From Goniomonas avonlea (taxonomy: Eukaryota; Cryptophyceae; Goniomonadida; Goniomonadaceae): DNA of 11,961 nt. Below the pieces are notes generated by a model that ran no database searches, had not been told where the DNA came from, and saw nothing but the letters and a program-made list of their open reading frames with translations. Numbering within the stretch: the first letter of the stretch is position 1; each line of letters starts with the position of its first letter. Shown in pieces: positions 7,201 through 11,928 of this stretch. The DNA lies in assembly GCA_003573635.1 (NCBI GenBank), contig QUTJ01031469.1:1-11961 (forward strand). The letters are read 5' to 3'. The translations under genes and the position numbers were made by a program.

Positions 7201-10200
7201 TGTGTGAGAAGAGGGCTGGGGAATGCAGAGCACAGGGGACTGGAGGAGAGGAGAGCCGAGAATAAAGTTTGCGGAGAAGACAAGAGTGGAGAGTCAAGGA
7301 GAGATGAGAGCACACGGAGAGCGCAAACCGAGCGAGCGAGCGAGTGTGTGTGTGTGTTGTGTGTTGCTACTCGGTTGCTACAATAGTTTGTCTCATAGGA
7401 AGATAGAGTGACGCTGCTCGCCAGTACATACAAGACACGTGTCAACGTGTCAAACTTTGGAAATGTTTGCCATTGCGCTGTCTTTTGGGATTGCCTGCTT
7501 TTTGTCGAGCCACCTACCAACCAACAGTGTTCCTGCTTCCCTACATTTACTTCCGCTATGGCACAGCCTATTCGTTTCGCAGGTTTTGCTGCAGAGCCAG
7601 CAACTTGCCCAGGTTTCGATACAAAAACCCTGATATGTTGCGCGGCTGATGGTCCAGCTTACTGCCCCGACCACGCTGCCGGAAGCACCCAGCGGGCGCG
7701 GGCGCCCAAGTCGAAGACTGCAGCGCATGGACCGCAGCCAACCAAGACCGCAGGAGGCCACTCGCGTCAGCTGCGAGTTTTCAATGCTACCAAGGACAGC
7801 TTGGGCCGCCAGATGCTGGATACCAGCTTGCCCAGAGCGCGCCGGCCGTAGTCTCAGCGGCTCTGCTCGCCTCGCCCAATGTGCGACTTGCCCATTAGTC
7901 GGACATGACGAATGCCTCCGTGCGGCTGGGGGCCGAGCAGTCGCCACCACAGTCCGGCTCATCGTCTGCGATTATTGTGTGGGACTCGGCAAGGAGGCCG
8001 AGTTTGGCTTCGATGCAGGTGCCCTCACACCACTTGCGGACAACGCACCCAGACCAGCAGCAAGGGCTGCTCGCCCTGCTTCCATCACCATCGCCAGAGG
8101 GTCCGAGGTGGAGAAGATCTTTCACCCAGGTGATTGGCCCATTGGTTTCGATGCTGATACCAGGAATCGGGACCGCATGGAGAAACTTTTTGCTTCCTAC
8201 ACACCACACACAAGATGGGAATGCCCAGTTGTGCAAGAGGAAGGCTCTACACTAACACGACAGTGGAGCATGACCAAGGTCATCGTGTGCGTGGAGGCCG
8301 TTCAAGCATTTCACCTCAACGGCCGACTGTGCGACGACTTGTACAAAGCACATTGAGGCCGTGCAGCAGCATGTATTGCATCTGCAATCGGCCACATCCA
8401 ACTCATTGAACACGAGTTCGGGTGGCCACTTGCGCTTACTACTTGATTCTATTCCGCCGTGCATGCCAGACATGCATTGGGATGGAACCAACAGTCCAAC
8501 GAGACGATCTTCCGAGAGGTGGAGCGCTACCTCATTGAAGAGATCAGAGCGTGCGACAGCAACATCTGATTCCGGAAGCTCCATTGCCCGATCGGCATTA
8601 CAGCCCCGTCGCCATCGCCAGCACCCAGCGCTCCCACCCAGCAAGATGTGTCTTCTACGTCGACCCCTTCTGGTCGCAGCAGGCTCCCTCGCTCCCCTCC
8701 ACTCATGAGGAGCACAGACGCCTCTTCGCCAAGACTGTCGTCGCAGGCATGAAGGACAACGAAGACAGGTTTTATATCCCACTCGGCCATGCACAAGCTC
8801 AAGTGGGAGGAGTGGGCACCATGCAGGTCGCTGATGTACATCATCGACGAGATCCGGTATGACTGGAAGTACAATCACTGGCGCCAACCAGAACCGGATG
8901 ACCGCAGCAAGCGCCAAGTCGACCGCGTCAACGGGTCGTCCCTCGCCACCGGCGGCCCCGACCCCCCTCTGTCCGCACAGGCAGAGTTCCAGTGTGTTGC
9001 ATCAGGCACAGGGAAGTGGGAGGGCCTGCTCTCTTACTACCCTCTGGTTCTTACATCCATGCATTACGTCGACAAGCTTCGCGACAAGCTTCGCGACAAG
9101 CTTCGCGACGACGGATGCATCAAGTGGATTCAACTGTAAGTGCTCTAAGCACAACGAATCCTGCAACCCAGCGACGGTCAAGTGCGTCAAGGTCAACGAC
9201 ACAATCGGAATCACCAAACCGTCGTCGGTCCAGTACAACACAGACAAGCCGGATGCATTCCTCCGCAAATGCAGACACTGAACAGCGCGTGATGCAGTAT
9301 CAGTGATCGACCCAGCCAACGGTTTCGCTTGGCGCCATACCTCGTATTTGGCACGGTTGACGTCATGTGCGTGCTCGTCAGATGTGGCCCACATGCAGCG
9401 TGAGGGTTGAGGAGACGACCCAGCCGAGGCAGGCCCGATCGCGCCGCCCGCGCACCGTACTTGATATACAATAGGCTAGACGATAATGTGGAATACAATA
9501 TATTGTGATATACAATAGGCTAGGCGATAATGTGGTGGGACAGACCCCCTAGTTAGGTGCCGGTCACGTGACCCCCCCTAATCAACCGTGGATAATGGCT
9601 CAGTGTGACATGAAGCACTTTATTAGTCAAGGTGGGTGAGTGGAATGGGCTCCCCTACCCGAGACAGTCTAGTGTTAGGTTTGAAACCTGCGAAACAGAA
9701 CACGGGTGCGCTGAAGACAGCGGGTGTGAATGGATCCATACGGTGGGTGGCATAGGTGGGTGGCATAGGTGGGAAGACGTAAATGTTGTCTCTGTGATGC
9801 GCAAGAGCCCTCTGGAAGCGGATGTGACGGCAGTCGGCGTCGCTCGACCACACCTTCTTTGCTGCTGCTAGCAGCAAGTTTGCATCCGAGGCTGCCTCGA
9901 CGAGGAAACACTGGAAACACTCTCCCCCCCTGGTGCAACGGCGAAATCGTGTCGTGCCTCGATGACCGTGCACGATCCGCAGATGCGGACGCATGAAGCG
10001 GCGTGCCCCTGGAGCTTGAGACACGTGTGGCAACGCGTCTGGCTGCATGACACACAAGTGATGCCACGGTGAAGCTTGTCCTTGCAACGGCTGCAACGCC
10101 TGCAATGGCCAATAATGCCTCGTAGCACATCTGGTCTGGCGGTGAGAGGTACAACACTGTAGCGGGGGCCTCCATTCTTGCTCTCGACGTACGCGAGCTC

Positions 10201-11928
10201 CCTGGATGGGGGTGGTAGTGGTCTGTCGTCCTCCAGTGCGAGGAGCTTGGACACCTGGTCATGCATGAGGCTGGTGTGACACCTGGGACATGCATGAGGC
10301 CGAACTGCTGGCGCTGTGCGATGATCCATGCAGTATGCTCTGCGAGCCGGGCCCGTCGTAGGTGAAACGGCTGTATGTGTACTCGTCTGCACGCGTGGGC
10401 AGGGTCAACGCCAGTGTGAAAGCGCAGACCATCAGGATGCAGATGCCGCACGCTGGGCAGATACAGATCCTGATGGCGCGATCACCAGGTCGAGCTCCTG
10501 CATTGTGTCTGCTGTGAGCTGCGGCCACTCGAAATCTGCAGGGACCATGCGGTCCTCGGGCACCTGGCTCGGAGGGACCGATGTGGGGCTGGACTTAGCT
10601 GAACTCATGACACTGTCCTCCGGCGGCGGTGGATGGCAAGTGCTCGCCACCTGCGGCGCGGTGTCAGCCTCTGTGCCAGATTTCGACGGGCCAGTGGGTG
10701 GGAGGTGCCGTCACAGACGCGGAAGGTGCTGGAGGGAAACAGAAGAGTGCAGGAGTGTGGCGAAAGAGTCGTGAGCCGGGTGGGAATCTGTATACGTAGA
10801 TGAAGCCAGCACCCTCGAGTAGCTGGCGCTGGCGCGTCTCGACTGCTGTGCCGAGTCGTGGCCAGATGAGCATGGCCACGTACTGCGCAGTCTTACTCTG
10901 TTCAACCAGATGGTTGACCAACTCCTCAAGCTTTGTGAAAGCTGGGAGTGACCGGCGAGGGGTTCATCGAAGAAGCTTCGGCGCCACCAGCAGTGGTGTG
11001 GGGTGCGTGTTGTGGCCAAGGCAGTCAGCAAAAGCTTGAAGTTCCGGCGGTGTGGTGAACTTCAAGAAACTTCTCGAGCCAGTCACGGTGGGTGAACGAG
11101 TAGTCAGCTGAAGAAGGCTGAATGGTGTGTCGTGAGAGCCCGTCGGCGCGTGTGTTGAGCGTGCCCACGATGTGGATGCAGACGCACTCCAGGCCGTACT
11201 TGACAGCTGAGTTGACAAACTCTCGTGGGATTGCGTCAACCTGGGGGTTCAGCGAATACCCCTTGTTGAACGCCGTGACGGCTTGCGTGTTGTTGATGCG
11301 GAAGAGCATGAGTGTCGCGATCGAAACCTGCGACGAGCATGGGTCCGAAGCATAACAGGGATGCCATGTGCAGTGGTGCCGGTAGTGTCCATCGCCGAAC
11401 GTGACTCCGCCATGCCCTCGAGGATGCGCCAGGGGCGCTCAAAGGGGTCACCGGGTCGGCGCTCTGTCCACGACACCATAGTAGTCATCCATCATAACTA
11501 CAGTCGTAAACTGCAGTAGAGTTCCACACCTGCAACCTACTCATACTCAGATATACGATATGTTATTCATTAACAAGTTGCGTGAAGTCACGTAGCTCCC
11601 CTACCTCAGCTAACTCGTGATGAATGGTGTGACAATGTGTGTGAGAGAGAGAGAGAGAGGATTCAAGCCATTCAGGAACCGCTGAGCGGCCACAGACCCG
11701 TGAGGGCCTGCCTGAAGGCATAAGAGGGGGCGGGGGAGGGCGAGGGAGACAGAGGGCGACAGACACACAGGGGAGAGATGCATGCGACAACGCGTGCACG
11801 TGCAAGTGTGTCAAATGCTGGATACTGGGCAACTTGAGGACAGCCAGGAGGTGGCGGTAGACATCTCGCAGTCCTGCCCACACCAAGTCGTGTCTGGCAC
11901 TGCCAGGGCTGGCAACAGGCAGCAGGGG
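1065..11928 (-). CDS. SLC33A1: Acetyl-CoA transporter, SLC33A1/AT-1 family (C-terminal 256 residues, six exons, 5' end outside window)
   Basis: Minus-strand join of 11928-11826, 6968-6880, 6452-6342, 5707-5558, 1647-1497 and 1231-1065, with the stop at 1067-1065. Known for the family: a multi-pass ER membrane protein that moves acetyl-CoA into the lumen for protein acetylation. Seen here: the family's most conserved stretch (DPAIGGSYLTLLNTLSNLGG, then TW), the AK.GF.AAD...LKLL motif, and a C-terminal membrane segment following DGFYIV. Every intron has GT..AG ends and the phases fit (1,0,0,0,1 from 5' to 3'). Aligned from memory to the human protein, the joins fall without gaps through most of the C-terminal half; the lumenal loop before the last segment is shorter. 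No stop or frameshift occurs inside an exon, so the gene looks functional. The IEFPFQ...PLAPW stretch resembles fungal and protist members. The N-terminal half and promoter lie beyond the right edge. The symbol denotes homology only. Confidence 0.93.
1232..1496 (-). other. Intron 5 of the transporter gene (265 nt)
   Basis: GT (1496-1495) to AG (1233-1232). Most of it reads as CT-rich pyrimidine on the minus strand, so the plus strand shows GAGAGGGAGGG arrays (about 1378-1475) and a CGGG tandem run near 1284-1301. This is the smallest intron seen and gives the size baseline for the gene. Confidence 0.85.
1497..1647 (-). CDS. SLC33A1: Acetyl-CoA transporter exon E (most conserved segment)
   Basis: This exon has 151 nt (50 codons plus one base). 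It carries the signature stretch FFARIGDPAIGGSYLTLLNT, then LSNLGGTWP and the EPLT..SC region, which is the best single identifier of the AT-1 family. The acceptor is CTCTTCTTAG at 1649-1648, after a C-rich tract. The donor G|GTGCGC begins at 1496. The leftover G pairs with AC of the last exon to make GAC (Asp). Confidence 0.93.
1773..1818 (+). repeat. Left-end signature of the element, copy 1
   Basis: TG-rich run, then GTGTTG ending at 1793, 11-bp gap region and GCTACAATAGTTTGT at 1804-1818. Copy 2 has the same 15-mer at 7377-7391 with identical spacing from its TG run. Similarity weakens downstream but continues into the 5' leader before the Gag start. Confidence 0.75.
2084..2731 (+). pseudogene. 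Gag-like protein with C4HC3 PHD-type finger, copy 1 (5' part, cut by inversion)
   Basis: The start ATG at 2084 is preceded by CTTCACT and matches the start of copy 2 (MAQPIRFAGFAAEP against MALQSFSGFAAEP). A Cys-rich N-terminal motif (PGFD..TL..C..DGP.YCP.HAA) is followed by a zinc finger with spacing C-x4-C-x16-C-x2-C-x4-H-x2-C-x17-C-x2-C. Both copies keep exactly this spacing; apart from the longer first gap it is the C4HC3 pattern of PHD fingers. A GDWP.GFD.DT motif then ends the conserved part near 2701. The last nine codons to the stop at 2731 read the antisense of inverted DNA and are not native. PHD-like fingers are known in ORF1/Gag proteins of some retroelements, where nucleic-acid or chromatin binding is presumed. 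Confidence 0.7.
2702..3280 (-). pseudogene. Inverted middle segment of the copy 1 Gag-like gene
   Basis: On the minus strand, MEKQFASYTPYTRWERP (from 3265) and WSMTKVIALLEAV match the plus-strand sequence of copy 2 (8178 onward: MEKLFASYTPHTRWECP, WSMTKVIVCVEAV). A shift then moves to the frame with HGWPLASYY and IFRDAERH (copy 2: FGWPLALTT, IFREVERY), and to a third frame with a P/T-rich linker and the CCHC knuckle. Homology passes left of the ATG to about 3280. The plus-strand Gag frame stops matching exactly after DNDT (2701). The block is therefore inverted relative to copy 2. Confidence 0.8.
2713..2754 (-). other. CCHC zinc knuckle motif in the inverted block
   Basis: On the minus strand, 14 codons read CGYCNNKGHLRANC, a perfect C-x2-C-x4-H-x4-C zinc knuckle as in retroelement Gag proteins, where it binds nucleic acid. 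It follows an Ala/Pro/Thr-rich linker, as is usual. Copy 2 has the linker but not the knuckle. Confidence 0.85.
3281..3412 (+). pseudogene. Basic C-terminal tail of the Gag-like protein, copy 1
   Basis: From the right inversion edge the plus strand reads LCEEAAKLLEQQATP, an acidic stretch, then RKRKHGKK and a stop. It would follow the knuckle if the inversion were undone. The KRKHGKK cluster resembles a nuclear localisation or RNA-binding tail. Copy 2 has lost this stretch. Function is inferred from position and composition only. Confidence 0.45.
3413..4320 (+). pseudogene. Unidentified middle coding region of the element, copy 1
   Basis: No single frame is open throughout, but conserved pieces in successive frames align with copy 2: WSQQ.P (near 3746), LFAQTIVVGMHDSEDELYI (3792 on), WREW and GWKYDYWREP (to about 3962), then in the next frame VNGSS...GGPDPPFS.QAEF, GTGKWEGPLSYYPLVLTPMH and YVDKLRD (to about 4155), then SKHNEACN and ITNPDSVQY (about 4183-4280). 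Upstream (3600-3740) FRFTRRRGEDRTRPYP also looks coding. I do not recognise any domain; it is not an evident reverse transcriptase. It could be the N-terminal part of the recombinase ORF or an accessory protein. Confidence 0.5.
4335..4930 (+). pseudogene. Tyrosine recombinase (DIRS/Ngaro- or Crypton-like), decayed
   Basis: Pieces in three frames follow the family order. ALSASMLRRSVVPSIR (from about 4389) is the box around the first catalytic Arg. RITGSHEKNQ (about 4515-4545) fits the SKTDQ-type turn. LPFATWFGQLLFRPGSKP (to about 4650) is the pre-catalytic segment. In the third frame, LGAQSFRK, a TGA at 4777-4779, MAQMLTERG and LQAFGFWRSAASKIYSMR (to about 4880) match HSLRK..A..L...G...Q..GRW.S.A...Y. 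The box-II His is Gln, its Arg remains, Trp is in box III, and Tyr of KIYSMR fits the nucleophile. The enzyme would integrate a circular DNA intermediate. Two frameshifts and a stop make it inactive. Confidence 0.72.
5203..5269 (+). repeat. Right-end signature of the element, copy 1
   Basis: AGTTGCGTG.AGTCACGTAGCTCCCC (25 of 26 bases shared), a 25-bp variable gap and GTGTGACAATGTGTGT (16 of 16). The same two blocks occur at 11576-11642 with identical overall length, then a TG/GA microsatellite in both. This is taken as the element's right terminus. Confidence 0.75.
5558..5707 (-). CDS. SLC33A1: Acetyl-CoA transporter exon D
   Basis: This exon has 150 nt, 50 codons, and phase 0 at both ends. 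It starts WVRAYNAKLWLGPLGALLVY and ends NVMFTAM, covering two hydrophobic helices and the short loop between them. The acceptor GGCGCACAG is preceded by three tandem CTAAC branch-like sites. The donor ATG|GTGCGA begins at 5557. It joins GGGTCGTTTTTC of the next exon, giving FTAM-GSFFARIGDP, with the same spacing as the family's YVSIMAFNAKVSDP region. Confidence 0.9.
5708..6341 (-). other. Intron 3 of the transporter gene (634 nt)
   Basis: Donor GTGAGT at 6341 and acceptor GCACAG at 5708. It contains the only ambiguous base of the window (N at 6129), a decayed 26-bp copy of exon C sequence (6183-6208), a GT/G-rich stretch (5770-5825) and three CTAAC branch-like sites close to the acceptor. No ORF in it resembles a gene. 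Confidence 0.85.
5721..5755 (-). repeat. Triplicated CTAAC branch-site unit before exon D
   Basis: On the minus strand, CCTAACCTCT recurs with CTAAC at 5755-5751, 5739-5735 and 5725-5721; the last lies 13 nt from the acceptor AG. This looks like a short tandem duplication of the splicing branch site. Confidence 0.6.
6342..6452 (-). CDS. SLC33A1: Acetyl-CoA transporter exon C
   Basis: This exon has 111 nt, 37 codons, and phase 0 at both ends. It begins GFKRETLGVLSLIEFPFQIV, equivalent residue for residue to the GVPKEHLALL...PLQI segment of the animal protein, and ends RFPLAP. The acceptor is TTTGACAG at 6454-6453. The donor CCT|GTGAGT begins at 6341. A decayed 26-bp copy of part of this exon lies downstream in the next intron (6183-6208). 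Confidence 0.9.
6453..6879 (-). other. Intron 2 of the transporter gene (427 nt)
   Basis: Donor GTGAGC at 6879 and acceptor TTTGACAG at 6453. About a third is an imperfect three-copy tandem repeat (6487-6627). No gene is seen inside. Confidence 0.85.
6487..6627. repeat. Imperfect tandem repeat in intron 2
   Basis: Three units begin CTAACGACA at 6487, 6538 and 6600 and share GATACRAGACAAAG; the first two also share CCAACTCACCTC. Unit lengths are about 51, 62 and 28 bp (the last partial). Confidence 0.75.
6880..6968 (-). CDS. SLC33A1: Acetyl-CoA transporter exon B
   Basis: This 89-nt exon (two bases plus 29 codons) encodes a membrane helix with the family motif AKAGFAAADKLTLLKLLDK. The donor after GATAAG is GTGAGC, close to the consensus. 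The acceptor is GATTTAG at 6970-6969, preceded by a TTGAC branch-like site. It is separated from exon A by a 4.86-kb intron containing element copy 2. The open frame continues upstream of the acceptor, but that extension does not match the family, while exon A does and has the right phase. Confidence 0.88.
7346..7391 (+). repeat. Left-end signature of the element, copy 2
   Basis: TG run, GTGTTG ending at 7366, an 11-bp gap region and GCTACAATAGTTTGT at 7377-7391, matching 1773-1818. The following leader (7392-7557) is alignable with copy 1 in patches (GACGTGTCAA-like, TTTGGGA, TGCCTGCT). Confidence 0.75.
7558..8569 (+). pseudogene. Gag-like protein with PHD-type finger, copy 2 (uninverted, decayed)
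   Basis: The ATG at 7558 (TCCGCTATGG) begins MAQPIRFAGFAAEPATCPGF. A shift near 7790 moves to the frame with TAWAARCWIPACPERAGR and the complete C4HC3 finger (CATCPLVGHDEC ... CDYC), identical in spacing to copy 1. Then follow GDWPIGFDADT, MEKLFASYTPHTRWECP and WSMTKVI. The frame continues through TGA at 8354, 8444 and 8567; copy 1 has coding residues at the first two, Arg and probably Leu. IEHEFGWPLA and ETIFREVERY correspond to the inverted block of copy 1. A P/S-rich linker follows, but the zinc knuckle and basic tail are missing, probably by a deletion of about 0.5 kb. Confidence 0.72.
8663..9281 (+). pseudogene. Unidentified middle coding region of the element, copy 2
   Basis: WSQQAPSLPSTHEEHRRLFA and KTVVAGMKDNEDRFYIPLG (8668-8785), a frameshift, then MHKLKWEEWAP from 8789 open to 9139, including DWKYNHWRQPE, VNGSSLATGGPDPPLSAQAEF and GTGKWEGLLSYYPLVLTSMH. 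Another frame then gives CSKHNESCNPATVKC, KPSSVQYNTDKPDAFL and a stop at 9281. It aligns with 3746-4300 of copy 1, where frames break at other points, so one ancestral reading is recoverable. No known domain is recognised. Confidence 0.55.
9071..9106 (+). repeat. 12-bp tandem triplication in the element middle region
   Basis: GACAAGCTTCGC occurs three times in a row, giving DKLR repeated three times in frame. Copy 1 has a single copy at the same site (DKLRDC), so this is expansion by replication slippage in copy 2. Confidence 0.9.
9282..9622. other. Non-coding junction stretch inside copy 2
   Basis: Plus-strand homology to copy 1 ends near 9275 and the minus-strand zinc-finger gene ends at 9623. 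Between them I see no gene, only a 29-bp direct repeat pair (9463-9535) with a central palindrome and a CACGTG palindrome (9562-9573). Confidence 0.55.
9463..9535. repeat. Paired 29-bp direct repeats around a 12-bp palindrome
   Basis: GATATACAATAGGCTAGRCGATAATGTGG occurs at 9463-9491 and 9507-9535 (28 of 29 identical). ACAATATATTGT, a perfect palindrome, lies at 9495-9506 between them. GGTCACGTGACC, another palindrome, follows at 9562-9573. Split or paired repeats are typical of Ngaro-type element ends, so this may be a terminus of the minus-strand block. Confidence 0.7.
9619..9624 (-). promoter_or_regulatory. AATAAA polyadenylation signal, minus strand
   Basis: AATAAA overlaps the TAA stop (9625-9623) of the minus-strand zinc-finger ORF in TAATAAA. 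Its position at the end of an ORF makes it a credible 3' end signal for that element gene. Confidence 0.5.
9623..10650 (-). pseudogene. Cys-rich zinc-finger (Gag-like?) ORF, frameshifted, minus strand
   Basis: N-terminal part 10650-10432 (MSSAKSSPTSVPPSQ ... DFEWPQLTADTMQELDLVI) is followed by at least one shift. In frame 10392-9868 it has HACPRCHTS and a cluster HCRRCSRCKDKLHRG, CVSCSQTRCHTC, CVRICGSC. The C-x2-C-x9-C-x2-C-x4-C-x2-C-x13-C-x2-C spacing resembles a PHD/RING-type two-zinc finger, with Cys in place of His. A missing G in the run of seven at 9923-9929 shifts the frame; beyond it ECFQCFLVEAASDANLL reads on to the stop at 9623 with AATAAA. It may be the zinc-finger ORF of the element whose RNase H lies just upstream. 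Function unproven; spliced introns instead of frameshifts are possible. Confidence 0.5.
9742..9770. repeat. 13-bp tandem repeat
   Basis: GGTGGGTGGCATA occurs at 9742-9754 and 9755-9767, and a third copy begins at 9768. It lies within the 3' part of the minus-strand zinc-finger ORF and itself shifts the frame. Confidence 0.8.
10664..11010 (-). pseudogene. Domain downstream of RNase H in a DIRS/Ngaro-type polyprotein, remnant
   Basis: After a frameshift near 11030, LQAFADCLGHNTHPTPLLVA and, in another frame, ELVNHLVEQSKTAQYVAMLIWPRLGTAVE (to about 10840), then FIYVYRFPPGSRLFRHTPAL. The order (aromatic/Pro start, helix, AxxxxLIWPR, then a P-G-SxLF motif) follows what comes after RNase H in DIRS-like polyproteins (there A....LVVP.WP ... 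P.G..LF). The assignment rests on that pattern and on its position. Confidence 0.5.
11025..11351 (-). pseudogene. RNase H domain of a DIRS/Ngaro-type retroelement, remnant
   Basis: On the minus strand, VSIATLMLFRINNTQAVTAF, NKGYS.NPQVDAIPREFVNSA and HIVGTLNTRADGLSR reproduce the second half of the DIRS/Ngaro RNase H (typically V..RSDNTTAV.YINKGGS......LARELW ... HIPG..N..ADALSR). The usual catalytic Asp before Asn is itself Asn here (INN); the final Asp of ADGLSR is kept. The 5' half and the reverse transcriptase are not recognisable upstream (11352-11575 holds no gene that I can read). It is a truncated fragment. Confidence 0.75.
11576..11642 (+). repeat. Right-end signature of the element, copy 2
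   Basis: It matches 5203-5269 of copy 1 (25 of 26 and 16 of 16 bases in two blocks, same total length) and is followed by a GA microsatellite (about 11643-11660). Confidence 0.75.
11826..11928 (-). CDS. SLC33A1: Acetyl-CoA transporter exon A (loop and start of next membrane segment)
   Basis: This 103-nt exon encodes 34 codons plus one base. It covers a variable hydrophilic loop and then RDVYRHLLAVLKLP, which corresponds to the YKLLFAIIKMP-like stretch just before a transmembrane helix in the family. The acceptor is TCACAG with a CTAAC branch site at 11944-11940. The donor A|GTATCC lies at 11825. The single leftover A joins GC of the next exon as AGC (Ser), exactly where the family alignment needs one residue. 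The upstream end is set by the splice site only, because the preceding exon is outside the window. Confidence 0.85.

Larger units (their letters stand above)
7346..11642 (+). mobile_element. Element copy 2: same family, 3' genes replaced by an opposite-strand block
   Basis: It has the same left (7346-7391) and right (11576-11642) signatures as copy 1, with identical internal spacing. The plus strand carries Gag-like (7558-8569) and middle-region (8663-9281) remnants; homology to copy 1 stops near 9275, before the recombinase. From about 9460 to 11350 the recognisable genes lie on the minus strand: RNase H, its downstream domain and a zinc-finger ORF. This could be an internal inversion or a second related element nested tail-to-tail. 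Everything is pseudogenic and lies within one host intron. Confidence 0.65.
6969..11825 (-). other. Intron 1 (first in window) of the transporter gene (4.9 kb, hosts element copy 2)
   Basis: Donor GTATCC at 11825 and acceptor GATTTAG at 6969. About 377 nt on the acceptor side and 183 nt on the donor side lie outside the element signatures, giving a pre-insertion intron of about 560 nt. The 6976-7345 stretch holds a 23-bp near-duplication around 6987-7028, purine-rich DNA and TG runs (7174-7200), with no gene. Confidence 0.8.

Noticed and set aside
6751-7520. Overlapping minus-strand ORFs rich in hydrophobic and His/Thr residues
   Set aside because: Only the 6880-6968 part matches the transporter. 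The rest reads intron and CA repeats; the true upstream exon is at 11826-11928.
9002-9498. Minus-strand ORFs of 130 and 95 codons
   Set aside because: They are antisense to the conserved middle region of copy 2 and have no domain of their own.
9675-10451. Longest ORF of the window (258 codons, minus)
   Set aside because: It is the wrong frame over the Cys-rich region; the neighbouring frame holds the ordered C-x2-C pairs. A short stretch of it could still be used if the gene is frameshifted near 10400-10450.
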